From an uncultured Methanobrevibacter sp. (GTDB taxonomy: Archaea; Methanobacteriota; Methanobacteria; Methanobacteriales; Methanobacteriaceae), in NCBI GenBank assembly GCA_900314635.1, contig OMVY01000007.1:1-64000 (forward strand): a DNA stretch of 64,000 nucleotides. The letters are read 5' to 3'. The notes below the pieces were generated by a model, which was not told the DNA's origin, ran no database searches, and was given only the letters and a program-made list of their open reading frames with translations. Shown here one piece after another: positions 53,847 to 63,209 of this stretch. Every line of letters starts with the position of its first letter. Position 1 is the stretch's first letter. The position numbers and the translations under genes were made by a program.

Positions 53847-55094
53847 ATGCAGCTTGTAGCAGACCTTGGAGGCGTTCCAGGGAAAGATTGTAGAGGATTT
53901 TGCAAATACTGTTATTTCAAGAAGGCGAAGCCGTTGGCAGAACCTTTAGGATGCAGGCACTGCCCTCCAGGCAAAATAGGTTGTCCTGTTTGCAATGAAG
54001 GGGTTCAGGAGATGGGCCATGAGTTCTATCCAGCATTTCAAGTATTAAACGAGCTTCAAATGTCCCTAATGATGAATCAAGTCGATCCTCGAGATCTTAA
54101 AATCAATATCACCGGTGGTGGAGATGTCAGCTGCTATCCACAGCTTGAGGAATTGATAGGGGCTATAAACCAATGGCAGATTCCAGTACACCTTGGATAT
54201 ACAAGTGGAAAAGGCATAGATGACGGAGATATTGCAAGCCGTTTTGTAAGCCAGGGAGTCAACGAGGTCACATTCACTTTATTTTCATCAGATGCCAATC
54301 TTCGAAGAACCTGGATGGGAGACAAGAATCCTGAGGAATCTTTAAAGGCGGCACAGATTTTTGCTGAAAATGCAGACCTTTTTGCAGCTGCCGTAATCAT
54401 TCCGGGTGTCAATGATGGTGATGTCTTAAGAGAAACCTGCAACAAGCTTGAAGAGTGGGGAGCAAAGGCATTGATGATGATGCGCTTTGCAAACACCTAT
54501 GATCAAGGTCTGATTTTAGGAAACGAACCAATTGTAGAAGGAATTACTCCTCACGAGCCATTGGAATTCGAAGAGCTTGTAAGAGAAATCAATTCAGAGT
54601 ACAAGCTTCGTGTTACAGGCACACCTTTAAGCGATCCTACTATAGGGGCTCCGTTCATCCTTTCAAAACCGGAATATGAGGAATTTCTGGATATATTGCC
54701 TGCGATAACCGGAGAAGCTACTATACTTACATCCAAGATAGCTGCGCCATTTTTAAAGAAAATCTTTGACAAGCTTGATGGAGATGTCAATGTTGTGGCA
54801 ACTAAAAAGGATATTGCCTGTCTTATGACAAAGCAGGACCTTGAAGCACTTGATTTGGATGATATAAAGGATGCTGTGATTCTTCCAGGAAGGGCATTTG
54901 TCAATTTGATGGATGCCGAGAGAATCCTGAGTGCTGATGGTGTTGAAAGAGTTGTAGGCTATGGGCCGGATACTTTAAGCGTTGACGGTGAGTTAAGCAG
55001 CGGAATGAATGAGGAAGAAGTCATAGAACATGAGCTGGAGTCTTTCATTGAATTGATTCAAGCAATAAACTTCTTCGGCATGAGAAGAATATAA
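53847..55094 (+). CDS. mmp10: Mmp10, radical SAM arginine methyltransferase for McrA
   Basis: Installs the 5-(S)-methyl group on the active-site arginine of methyl-coenzyme M reductase. The 415-residue protein has the cluster motif CRGFCKYC near the start (C-x3-C-x2-C, residues 15-22), followed by a second Cys-rich block (CRHCPPGKIGCPVCNEG), then the radical SAM barrel (KINITGGGDVSCYPQLEEL, VHLGYTSGKGIDDG) and a C-terminal part that binds cobalamin in studied members. Its substrate gene mcrA lies 4 kb downstream, and McrA here keeps Arg271. Start ttaggagcataaaaATG. It precedes the mcr promoter region. Confidence 0.93.
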   Translation: MQLVADLGGVPGKDCRGFCKYCYFKKAKPLAEPLGCRHCPPGKIGCPVCNEGVQEMGHEFYPAFQVLNELQMSLMMNQVDPRDLKINITGGGDVSCYPQLEELIGAINQWQIPVHLGYTSGKGIDDGDIASRFVSQGVNEVTFTLFSSDANLRRTWMGDKNPEESLKAAQIFAENADLFAAAVIIPGVNDGDVLRETCNKLEEWGAKALMMMRFANTYDQGLILGNEPIVEGITPHEPLEFEELVREINSEYKLRVTGTPLSDPTIGAPFILSKPEYEEFLDILPAITGEATILTSKIAAPFLKKIFDKLDGDVNVVATKKDIACLMTKQDLEALDLDDIKDAVILPGRAFVNLMDAERILSADGVERVVGYGPDTLSVDGELSSGMNEEEVIEHELESFIELIQAINFFGMRRI

Positions 55095-55908
55095 TAATAT
55101 TATAAATATCTAAAAAATTTTTAATATATTTATTATATTTTTTTCACACTCTGATTTTTCTATTTTTTAATAATTTTCAGATTTATTTTTTTTAAAATAT
55201 TTGCATTTTTTTAAATTCTTATTATTATATTTATAAAAATTTTTTATAATTTTTGATATTTTTTATTTTATTTTTTAGAAGAAAAAATCTTAATTTTTTT
55301 AATTATTTTTATTAGTTTCATATGTTGCAAATGTACTTAATACTTTTAACAAAACCTTTTATTATTTTTTGTCAAATAAGTAATTAAAATCATTTTTTTA
55401 CTATTTTCTTTATTTTTCTATTTTTTTTAAATAAAATAATCATAAAAAACTATTTTCATAAGATTTTAATAAATTTTAATCTTCTATTTTAAAAACTAAG
55501 CTCTCGTAAAAGTATTACTTTTAAATTTTTTTAATATTGCTTAATATGTCTTATTTTATATATTTTAATGATTTTTATTTTTATAATTTTTATATAATCA
55601 TTTTATATTAGGTTAATATGTAATTTAATATGTTTGTAATCGTTATGAATAAAATAAAGCCTTTTTAATTAAAATAAAAAGTATTACTTTTTCACATGGT
55701 TATATTAAAAAATTTTGAAACTTTTATCATTTATAAAGTTTGCGATTTGATTGTTACGATAATGTTTATATTATATTTTAAATAAAATAATATTTGTATA
55801 CCAAATAGCTAGCTATTACAAAGAAATTTCTTTGTGGCTTTACTCAACGAAACTAAAATGGTTTTTTTGAGAGGTATATTCAACTCTATTTATTTAGGAG
55901 GGAAAAAA
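55095..55908. promoter_or_regulatory. mcr operon upstream region
   Basis: 814 bp without a gene. Two GTATTAC palindromes (17 nt each) lie at 55507-55523 and 55676-55692. A TATA-like box TTTATATTATA stands at 55765-55775, so the transcript should start near 55797-55803. Two perfect palindromes follow at once (55804-55835) and would sit at the 5' end of the mRNA. A GTG in frame with mcrB at 55834 could extend the protein by 25 residues, but homology speaks against it. Confidence 0.55.
55804..55835. promoter_or_regulatory. Two abutting perfect palindromes in the mcr leader
   Basis: AATAGCTAGCTATT (55804-55817, 14 nt) is directly followed by ACAAAGAAATTTCTTTGT (55818-55835, 18 nt). Both are perfect. 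They lie about 30-60 nt after the probable TATA box and about 74 nt before the mcrB start. They could be operators for a dimeric regulator or stems in the 5' untranslated RNA. Confidence 0.6.
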
Positions 55909-57240
55909 TTGGCAAAGTTTGATGATAAAATCGATTTGTACGACGATAGAGGTAACTTAGTCGAATCTGAGGTACCTATTGAAGCTATCAGTCCTTTACA
56001 TAACCCTGCTATTAAGAACATTATTAGCGGTGTAAAAAGAACTGTAGCTGTAAGTTTAGGCGGTATCGAAAAATCTTTAAAAACTGGTGCTGTCGGTGGA
56101 GCAAAATCCAAGATCTTAGGAAGAGAAATGGATTTAGCTCTTGTTGAAAACGCTGACAACATTGCAGCATCCTTAAAAGATATGCTCCAAGTTAAAGAAG
56201 ACGATGATACCAAAGTAGAAGTTCTTTCTGGTGGAAAAACTATTTTAGTTCAAGTTCCTACTATCAGATTAGACTCTGCTGCAGAATACTCCGTTGCAAC
56301 TTTAGCAACTGCAACTGCATTAACTCAAACCATTATTAAAGAATTTGATGTAAGCATGTACGATGCAAACATGGTTAAAGCTGCAATCTTAGGTAGATAC
56401 CCACAATCTGTTGAATACATGGGTTCCAACTTAAAAACTATGTTAGACGTGCCACAAAAACTCGAAGGTCCAGGTTACTCTTTAAGAAACATTAAAGCAA
56501 ACGACTTCGTAGCTGCAACTTTAAAAAACACTTTACAAGCTACTGCACTTGCAAGTATCTTCGAACAAACTGCTATGTTTGAAATGGGTGACGCAGTAGG
56601 TGCATACGAAAGAATGCACTTATTAGGTTTAGCTTACCAAGGTTTAAACGCAGACAACATGGTATTAGATTTAGTAAAAGACAATGCTGTTGACGGAACT
56701 GTAGGTTCCATCGTACAAGACACCATTGCAAAAGCTGAAGCTGATGGCATTATTGCTGCAGAAAAAGACTTAAACGGATTCAGCCTTTACGGAACCAACG
56801 ATGCAGCTAAATGGAACGCATATGCTGCTGCTGGTTGTACCGCTGCAATTATGGTAAACGTTGGTGCAGCAAGAGCTGCTCAAGGTATTCCATCCACTAT
56901 CCTCTACTTCAACGACAACATTGAATTCGCTACTGGTTTACCAAGTATCGACTGGGGTAGAGCTGAAGGTGTAGCTGTTGGATTCTCTTTCTTCTCTCAC
57001 TCCATTTACGGTGGTGGAGGTCCTGGTTTATTCAACGGTAACCACGTAGTAACCAGACACAGTAAAGGATTCACTATTCCTTGCGTAGCTGCAGGTATGG
57101 CATTAGATGCTGGTACTCAACTTTTCTCCCCAGAAGCAACTTCTGGTTTAATTAAAGAAGTATACAGTGAGATTGACGAATTCAGAGAACCTCTCAAATA
57201 TGTTGCTGAAGCAGCTGCTGAGATCAAAGGTGACTTCTAA
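55909..57240 (+). CDS. mcrB: Methyl-coenzyme M reductase beta subunit
   Basis: Part of the enzyme that releases methane from methyl-CoM and coenzyme B. Start taken as TTG 55909, because taggagggaaaaa precedes it and the family begins (M)[16 protein letters not shown]; this gives 443 residues, the exact length known for the subunit. Marks: [92 protein letters not shown]. The weak TTG start of such a highly expressed gene may be set against its strong ribosome-binding site. First gene of mcrBDCGA. Confidence 0.98.
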   Translation: MAKFDDKIDLYDDRGNLVESEVPIEAISPLHNPAIKNIISGVKRTVAVSLGGIEKSLKTGAVGGAKSKILGREMDLALVENADNIAASLKDMLQVKEDDDTKVEVLSGGKTILVQVPTIRLDSAAEYSVATLATATALTQTIIKEFDVSMYDANMVKAAILGRYPQSVEYMGSNLKTMLDVPQKLEGPGYSLRNIKANDFVAATLKNTLQATALASIFEQTAMFEMGDAVGAYERMHLLGLAYQGLNADNMVLDLVKDNAVDGTVGSIVQDTIAKAEADGIIAAEKDLNGFSLYGTNDAAKWNAYAAAGCTAAIMVNVGAARAAQGIPSTILYFNDNIEFATGLPSIDWGRAEGVAVGFSFFSHSIYGGGGPGLFNGNHVVTRHSKGFTIPCVAAGMALDAGTQLFSPEATSGLIKEVYSEIDEFREPLKYVAEAAAEIKGDF

Positions 57241-57297
57241 GTAATCTAATTAATTTATTAATTAAAATCTAATTTAGCAAATGATTGAGGTTTATTA

Positions 57298-57753
57298 ATG
57301 GATATTGAAATTTTCCCCCACAGAATTCTAGGTGCTGATACCACCGAAAAATTATTGAATGATATTGAATCTTTAGATGAAGTTAAAAGAACTGTGCTTC
57401 AAGGACCTAGGCTTCCTCCTCAAGATGATATCGATCGTCGATATGGAGACCGCCGCATAATCACTGTTAATGGTGAAGAGGTTGAATTGAAGGTTAAAAC
57501 AGGCAGAATTTGGATTGAATTATACGAGGATGTGGGTATTGAAAAAATCAGAAGCATATGTGATGAACATATTAAAAACGGTTTTGATATTAATACCAGC
57601 AAATCTCAGTATATTAGAAAACAAAGAACTGTAACTGATGATATCAAATATGGTTCCGGAACTGAACTTCCTGAGGAATTCATTGGAATTTCAGATACTC
57701 GTTCTCAATTCAAAGATAATGTTGACATTCTAAGAAGAGATCAAGGGGAATAA
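57298..57753 (+). CDS. mcrD: Methyl-coenzyme M reductase operon protein D
   Basis: 151 residues; MDIEIFPHRILGADTTEKLL, LPPQDDIDRRYGDRRIITVN and VELKVKTGRIWIELYED match McrD, a small protein that is not part of the mature enzyme but binds it during assembly or activation. Lies 57 bp after mcrB. Start tgaggtttattaATG. Confidence 0.95.
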   Translation: MDIEIFPHRILGADTTEKLLNDIESLDEVKRTVLQGPRLPPQDDIDRRYGDRRIITVNGEEVELKVKTGRIWIELYEDVGIEKIRSICDEHIKNGFDINTSKSQYIRKQRTVTDDIKYGSGTELPEEFIGISDTRSQFKDNVDILRRDQGE

Positions 57754-57775
57754 TTGACACTTACCATGTGATAAT

Positions 57776-58372
57776 ATGATTGGAAGATGTACTCACGTTG
57801 TTGACTGTAGGGAAACAAGAGGTCTTGGTGAAGGAGGAGGAATTGCTCAAAGAGGAACTTTCGCCGAGTGCGGAAGCGATGTCTTGGCAGTTGCCATGTC
57901 TCCAGGTCGAAGACACATTACCAAACCTGTTTGTGAAATTACATTTGCATTGCGTGAAGCTAACTTGTTAACCAGTACCATGATTTTAAATGCGGGTAGT
58001 GGTGTTCCGCATGATACACCCGGTGCTAGCGGAGGCAGTTTGTTTGGTTTATCCGACAGGGAAGTCGAACAGATGGAACGCTTCAAGGTACTTGTAATTC
58101 ATTTAGGCGGAGTAAGAAACCATATTATTTACAAGGCAAGATTAATATTAAGAAATGTAAATAAACCATGTGTGATTATTTGTGAATATCCTGTAGACTT
58201 TGAAGATTTTGCAAAAATCGGCGTCAAGACCGCACAGGTCATGCCGGATGAAGTAAAAACACAAGGGAAAATTATGAATATAGTTACAGGTGTTATCAGA
58301 GGCGAAACCGCTTCTCAGGAAAAATTAGATGAGATTATTAGAAAAGTTAAATTAACATTAGGAGATGCATGA
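57776..58372 (+). CDS. mcrC: Methyl-coenzyme M reductase I operon protein C
   Basis: 198 residues starting [20 protein letters not shown]. Includes [20 protein letters not shown] and [23 protein letters not shown]. McrC belongs to the complex (component A3a) that activates MCR with ATP. Its presence marks this as the MCR I operon, since the isoenzyme II operon usually lacks this gene. Its stop overlaps the start region of mcrG by a few bases. Confidence 0.95.
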   Translation: MIGRCTHVVDCRETRGLGEGGGIAQRGTFAECGSDVLAVAMSPGRRHITKPVCEITFALREANLLTSTMILNAGSGVPHDTPGASGGSLFGLSDREVEQMERFKVLVIHLGGVRNHIIYKARLILRNVNKPCVIICEYPVDFEDFAKIGVKTAQVMPDEVKTQGKIMNIVTGVIRGETASQEKLDEIIRKVKLTLGDA

Positions 58373-58374
58373 TT

Positions 58375-59127
58375 ATGGCACAATTTTATCCAGGAACTTC
58401 TCAGGTTGCTCAAAACAGAAGAAACTTCACTAACCCTGAGTACGAATTAGAAGTTTTAAGAGAAATATCTGACGAAGACGTAGTAAAACTCTTAGGTCAC
58501 AGAGCTCCAGGTGAAGAATACAAATCCGTTCACCCACCACTCGATGAGATGGACGAACCTGATGACATTATTAGAGAATTAGTAGAACCTATTGACGGTG
58601 CAAAAGCAGGAGACCGTGTAAGATACATTCAATTCGTAGACTCCATGTACTTCGCACCAGCTCAACCTTACTTAAGAGCAAGATCCTACTTAAACAGATA
58701 CAGAGGAGTAGACACAGGTACATTATCCGGTAGACAAATTATCGAAGCTCGTGAAAGAGATGTAGAACGTATTTCCAAAGAATTACTCGAAAACGAATAC
58801 TTTGACCCAGCACGTACTGGAATCAGAGGTTCTGGTGTACACGGACACTCTTTAAGACTCGATGAAAACGGTTTAATGTTTGACATGCTCAGAAGACAAG
58901 TATTCAACAAAGAAACCGGTAAAGTAGAAATGGTAAAAGACCAAATCGGACACGAATTAGATGAACCTGTTGTATTAGGTGAACCATTAGATGAAGAGAC
59001 CTTGAGAGCTAAAACCACTATTTACAGAATTGATGGTGAAGCTTACAAAGATGACGCTGATGCTGTAGAAGTATTAAACAAAATCTTTGTAACAAGATCC
59101 AACTATGGTTACAACCCAGAGTTATAG
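58375..59127 (+). CDS. mcrG: Methyl-coenzyme M reductase gamma subunit
   Basis: 250 residues from ATG 58375 ([20 protein letters not shown]). An ATG two codons earlier overlaps mcrC, but homologues start at MAQFYPGT. Marks: [40 protein letters not shown] and [17 protein letters not shown]. Length matches the family. Its site is ggagatgcatgatt. Codon use is strongly biased, as expected for a very highly expressed gene. Confidence 0.97.
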   Translation: MAQFYPGTSQVAQNRRNFTNPEYELEVLREISDEDVVKLLGHRAPGEEYKSVHPPLDEMDEPDDIIRELVEPIDGAKAGDRVRYIQFVDSMYFAPAQPYLRARSYLNRYRGVDTGTLSGRQIIEARERDVERISKELLENEYFDPARTGIRGSGVHGHSLRLDENGLMFDMLRRQVFNKETGKVEMVKDQIGHELDEPVVLGEPLDEETLRAKTTIYRIDGEAYKDDADAVEVLNKIFVTRSNYGYNPEL

Positions 59128-59150
59128 GAGAATTAAGGAGGTTAATTAAT

Positions 59151-60803
59151 ATGGCTGATAAAAAATTCTTAGATGCAATGACCAAAAAATTCAAAGAAGC
59201 TCCAGATGAAAAAACTACCACCTTCTATAACATGGGTGGTTGGAAACAATCTGAGAGAAAAACTGCATTTGTAAACGAAGGTAAAGCTATTGCTGAGAAA
59301 AGAGGAATCCCTATGTACAACCCTGACATTGGTAACCCTCTTGGACAAAGAGCTTTAATGAGCTACCAATTATCCGGAACCGACACTTTTGTTGAAGGTG
59401 ACGATTTACACTTTGTTAACAACGCAGCTATCCAACAAGCATGGGATGACATTAGAAGAACTGTAATTGTAGGATTAAACACTGCACACAACGTACTCGA
59501 GAAAAGATTAGGTATGGAAGTAACTCCTGAAACCATTACCAACTACCTCGAAGTTGTAAACCACGCTATGCCTGGTGCAGCTGTAGTACAAGAGCACATG
59601 GTAGAAACCGACCCATTACTCGTAGAAGACTCCTACGTAAAAGTATTTACTGGTGACGACGAATTAGCAGACGAAATCGACTCTGCATTCGTTTTAGACA
59701 TCAACAAACAATTCCCAGAAGAACAAGCTGAAGCTTTAAAAGCTGAAGTAGGCGGAGCAATTTGGCAAGCTGTACACATTCCTTCCGTTGTAGGAAGAGT
59801 TTGTGATGGTGGTACAACTTCCAGATGGTCTGCTATGCAAATTGGTATGTCAATGATTTCCGCATACGGTCAATGTGCTGGTGAAGGAGCTACTGGTGAC
59901 TTCGCATACGCATCCAAACACGCAGAAGTTATTGGTATGGGTACTTACTTACCTATCAGAAGAGCAAGAGCAGGAAACGAGCTCGGTGGTGTCCCATTCG
60001 GATTCATGGCTGATATCGCACAAGGTACCAGAGTAACCGACGACCCTGTTAAATCTTCATTAGAAGTAGTAGCTTTAGGTGCAGCTTTATACGACCAAAT
60101 CTGGTTAGGTTCTTACATGTCTGGTGGTGTAGGATTCACTCAATACGCAACTGCAGCATACACTGACAACGTATTAGATGACTTCTCATACTACGGTAAA
60201 GACTACGTAGAAGACAAATATGGTGGTTTAACTGAAGCTCCTAACAATATGGACACTGTTTTAGATGTAGGTTCCGAAGTAACATTCTACTCACTTGAAC
60301 AATACGAAGAATACCCAGCATTACTTGAAACCCACTTCGGTGGATCTCAAAGAGCTGCTGTAGTATCTGCTGCTGCTGGTATTTCCACAGCATTCGCTAC
60401 CGGTAACGGTCAAACTGGTTTAAGTGCATGGTACTTAGCACAATACTTACACAAAGAACAACACTCCAGATTAGGATTCTACGGTTACGACTTACAAGAT
60501 CAATGTGGTGCAGCTAACGTATTCGCTATCAGAAACGACGAAGGTCTGCCAATTGAATTAAGAGGTCCTAACTACCCTAACTATGCAATGAACGTAGGTC
60601 ACCAAGGTGAATACGCAGGTATTGCTCAAGCACCTCACTCCGCTCGTGGAGACGCTTTCGCAATGAACCCTCTCGTTAAAATTACTTTCTCTGACCCTAA
60701 CTTAGTATTCGACTTCTCACAAGTACGTGCTGAATTCGCTAAGGGTGCATTAAGAGAATTCGAACCTGCTGGTGAAAGAAGCCTCATCATCCCTGCAAAA
60801 TAA
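59151..60803 (+). CDS. mcrA: Methyl-coenzyme M reductase alpha subunit
   Basis: 550 residues, as in Methanothermobacter. All positions that are modified in studied enzymes are conserved with the same numbering: His257 ([12 protein letters not shown]), Arg271 ([12 protein letters not shown]), Gln400 ([11 protein letters not shown]), Gly445, Asp450 and Cys452 (GYDLQDQC). The coenzyme F430 and CoM pocket motif [20 protein letters not shown] is present. Start preceded by aaggaggttaattaat. Together with beta and gamma it forms the (alpha beta gamma)2 enzyme with two F430. A hairpin at the 3' end spans the stop codon. Confidence 0.99.
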   Translation: MADKKFLDAMTKKFKEAPDEKTTTFYNMGGWKQSERKTAFVNEGKAIAEKRGIPMYNPDIGNPLGQRALMSYQLSGTDTFVEGDDLHFVNNAAIQQAWDDIRRTVIVGLNTAHNVLEKRLGMEVTPETITNYLEVVNHAMPGAAVVQEHMVETDPLLVEDSYVKVFTGDDELADEIDSAFVLDINKQFPEEQAEALKAEVGGAIWQAVHIPSVVGRVCDGGTTSRWSAMQIGMSMISAYGQCAGEGATGDFAYASKHAEVIGMGTYLPIRRARAGNELGGVPFGFMADIAQGTRVTDDPVKSSLEVVALGAALYDQIWLGSYMSGGVGFTQYATAAYTDNVLDDFSYYGKDYVEDKYGGLTEAPNNMDTVLDVGSEVTFYSLEQYEEYPALLETHFGGSQRAAVVSAAAGISTAFATGNGQTGLSAWYLAQYLHKEQHSRLGFYGYDLQDQCGAANVFAIRNDEGLPIELRGPNYPNYAMNVGHQGEYAGIAQAPHSARGDAFAMNPLVKITFSDPNLVFDFSQVRAEFAKGALREFEPAGERSLIIPAK

Positions 60804-60813
60804 ATTTGCAGGG
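60791..60813 (+). terminator. Hairpin across the mcrA stop codon
   Basis: CCCTGCAAA (60791-60799) pairs perfectly with TTTGCAGGG (60805-60813) around a 5-nt loop; the TAA stop (60801-60803) lies in the loop. No T-run follows at once. It may protect the 3' end of the mcr mRNA or mark a pause rather than act as a classical terminator. Confidence 0.55.
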
Positions 60814-60863
60814 TTTGAGTCTTGAATCATTAGGTTTAAAGTAATTTAATGGTACAAATAGAA

Positions 60864-60951
60864 AAGATCTTTTGATCTTAGAATCAAACACAAAAATAGA
60901 GGCATATGCCTTAGGGATTTATAAATAAGGGTTTAAAACCAATGGTTTTAA
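60864..60951 (+). repeat. Series of short perfect hairpins after mcrA
   Basis: AAGATCttttGATCTT (60864-60879), GGCATATGCC (60901-60910) and TTAAAACCaatGGTTTTAA (60933-60951) follow each other within 90 bp. With the stop-codon hairpin they make four stems in 160 bp between mcrA and mtrE. Confidence 0.6.
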
Positions 60952-61606
60952 TTTGGAAAGTTTTTCTTTCACCTTATTTATTTTTTTCAAAATTTTAGAT
61001 TGTTCTATTAAATAAGAATTGATTTTTATTCAATCGGTTTTGAATAAAAAGGTTGAGAGAGGTCAATTTCTTAAATAAGTTTAGTAAAACTTATATATTG
61101 CAATTTAAAAAAATTATATTAAGATTATGATAATAATCTTTAAAATAAAATAATTTTTAGGTATTCTTAAAAATTTTTTAAAAGATTTTTAATAAAAAAA
61201 GTTTTATTTAGGTTTTTTTCGAATTTAATGATTTTTAATAAGTTTTTTAAGAAACCAATTAAGTTATTTTATGCTTTATCTTATTAATTATTCAAGTTTA
61301 ATTATTAAGATTTTTAGATTTATTCATCAAATATTTCATTCTTAACACATTAAGGATTTAATCTAGCTAGATTAAAAGCTTAGTGATTAATCTTCACGGC
61401 TTATTTGATTTAAAAAATCTTTGTTTAAGTTTTGAAGTATAATCATAGAATATGAATTATTTTATCAAATAATTGGATCTTTGGATTCAATCTAGCAATT
61501 GTTGGATTTAATAATTCTTATTAGTAGAATATATCTAAAGTGATTATTTTTTAATCACAACTTTGTTTATTAAATTTAATTTAATAATTTAGGAGGAAAA
61601 GAAAAA
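60952..61606. other. Gene-free region upstream of the mtr operon
   Basis: About 650 bp, A+T rich. acttatatattgc (61088-61100) and gaatatatc (61527-61535) are TATA-like. Two short palindromic words (ctagctag near 61362) occur. The mtr promoter must lie here unless mtr is read through from mcr. Confidence 0.45.
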
Positions 61607-62479
61607 ATGGACCCTGTTACATTAGGTGTAGTCGCATTAATGGGCGCTGCTGCTACTATTGCAGGTGCTGCAGAGGACTTAGAGTCAGACATAGGTTCTC
61701 AAAGTAACCCTAACTCACAAGTACAGCTTGCTCCTCAGATGGGACACTTACACCGTATGATAAATAAGGCAGCTTCTGGTGAACCAGTTTCTTATGGAGT
61801 ATGGTGTGGTACCGCTGGTGCTATAGCAGCTCTTGCTATATCCGCAGGCATCATTCCAGTCGTAGCAATTGCTATGGGTTCAACTGTCGCTGCATTCGTT
61901 CACGCAATTTATACAGTCACATCACACCTGGGTAGGATTGTTGGTCAATCTCAATTCGAACAACCATTATTTATGGATGTATTAACTCAATCATTAGGAC
62001 CAATCGCTGCTCACGGTTTTATAGCTAGTTTTGGTATTGTAGGTATGTCTTACTTAATGACCCTTCCATTAGACGGATTAGGACACCCATTCCCATTACC
62101 TTTACTCGCAATGCTCTGGGGAATAACTATTGGAGCAATCGGATCATCCACTGGGGATGTTCACTACGGTTCTGAAAGTGAATATCAAAAATTCGAGTAC
62201 GGTGGAGGTACTCCTGTAGCTATTCAAGGTGATATCGTAACTAAAGCTCCAACTGGTGCAAAAAACTCTATCGATGTAGGTAACTTTTGTGCTAAGTATG
62301 GTGGACCTTTAACTGGATTCTGTTTCGGACTCATTGTCTTCGTAAGCTTCTGGATTACCTTAGTATTCGGAACCGTACCTGGACAAATCGTAGGTATTGT
62401 TATCATCGTATTATTAATCTTAGGTAACATGTATCTCGAGAAGTTCGCAAGAACAAAATTCGGTCCATATGAGGAATAA
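61607..62479 (+). CDS. mtrE: Tetrahydromethanopterin S-methyltransferase subunit E
   Basis: Membrane subunit of the sodium-pumping methyltransferase that moves the methyl group from methyl-H4MPT to coenzyme M. 290 residues with about six membrane helices; MDPVTLGVVALMGAAATIAG at the start, LAPQMGHLHRMINKAASGEP, and TSHLGRIVGQSQFEQPLFMD are family marks. MtrC, D and E are the membrane subunits thought to conduct Na+. Start aggaggaaaagaaaaaATG. First gene of mtrEDC.... Confidence 0.97.
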   Translation: MDPVTLGVVALMGAAATIAGAAEDLESDIGSQSNPNSQVQLAPQMGHLHRMINKAASGEPVSYGVWCGTAGAIAALAISAGIIPVVAIAMGSTVAAFVHAIYTVTSHLGRIVGQSQFEQPLFMDVLTQSLGPIAAHGFIASFGIVGMSYLMTLPLDGLGHPFPLPLLAMLWGITIGAIGSSTGDVHYGSESEYQKFEYGGGTPVAIQGDIVTKAPTGAKNSIDVGNFCAKYGGPLTGFCFGLIVFVSFWITLVFGTVPGQIVGIVIIVLLILGNMYLEKFARTKFGPYEE

Positions 62480-62491
62480 GGAGGCTTCATT

Positions 62492-63208
62492 ATGGAACTT
62501 ATTAGTTTAATTATATTAGTCATATTTATTGTCGCAGGTGGAGTCTGCATTGGTGGAGGTGTACACTTCATTCCTGTAGGAGGTGCTCCTGCAGCTATGT
62601 CTACCGCTACTGGTGTAGGTACAGGTACTGCAATGTTAGCAGCTGGTGCAGGTTTAACTGGACTGATCACTGCTGCTTCAATGACTGGCCAAGCTTGGTA
62701 TTTAGTAGCATTAGCTGGTGCAGTTGGTGCTATGTTAATGATGGGTATTACCATGCTTATTGCTAATTTTGTATATATTTTTGGTGTAGGTATCGTACCA
62801 GCTTCAAGTAAAGCTTCTATTGACCCAATCACCAAATTAGACCAAGACCCATATAAAACTCCGGGTACCGAAGGTCACGGTGTACCTACTGTTTGTTTCG
62901 TAAGTGGTATTATCGGTGCTTTACTCGGTGGTGCTGGAGGAGGATTAGTATACTATGCTGTAGACTCATTCGCATCCGCTTCTACTGTTTTATCTGGTGT
63001 TGACGCTACTGCTGCTGCTGGACTTGCAGCTATTGTTTCCGTAGGTATCTTCTTTATTAATTCTGTAGCTGCTTCCTATAACATTGGAGGTACTATTGAA
63101 GGTTTCCACGACCCTAAATTCAAAAGAATTCCTAAAGGAATATTAGCTTCTGCAATCATGTCTTTAGTAGCTGCTATTTTTGTAATTTTAATGTTAGGAG
63201 GTATTTAA
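62492..63208 (+). CDS. mtrD: Tetrahydromethanopterin S-methyltransferase subunit D
   Basis: 238 residues, six or so membrane helices, glycine-rich (VAGGVCIGGGVHFIPVGGAP; GTGTAMLAAGAGLTGLITAA). Integral membrane part of the Na+-translocating complex. It starts 12 bp after the mtrE stop with aaggaggcttcattATG. Same codon bias as mcr. Confidence 0.97.
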   Translation: MELISLIILVIFIVAGGVCIGGGVHFIPVGGAPAAMSTATGVGTGTAMLAAGAGLTGLITAASMTGQAWYLVALAGAVGAMLMMGITMLIANFVYIFGVGIVPASSKASIDPITKLDQDPYKTPGTEGHGVPTVCFVSGIIGALLGGAGGGLVYYAVDSFASASTVLSGVDATAAAGLAAIVSVGIFFINSVAASYNIGGTIEGFHDPKFKRIPKGILASAIMSLVAAIFVILMLGGI

Positions 63209-63209
63209 G

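Noticed and set aside
55834-55908. GTG start extending McrB by 25 residues
   Set aside because: No ribosome-binding site; the extension is not expected in the family, while TTG 55909 has a strong site and gives the standard 443 residues.
62224-62835. 203-codon open frame antisense to mtrE-mtrD
   Set aside because: Shadow of two highly conserved genes with strong codon bias.
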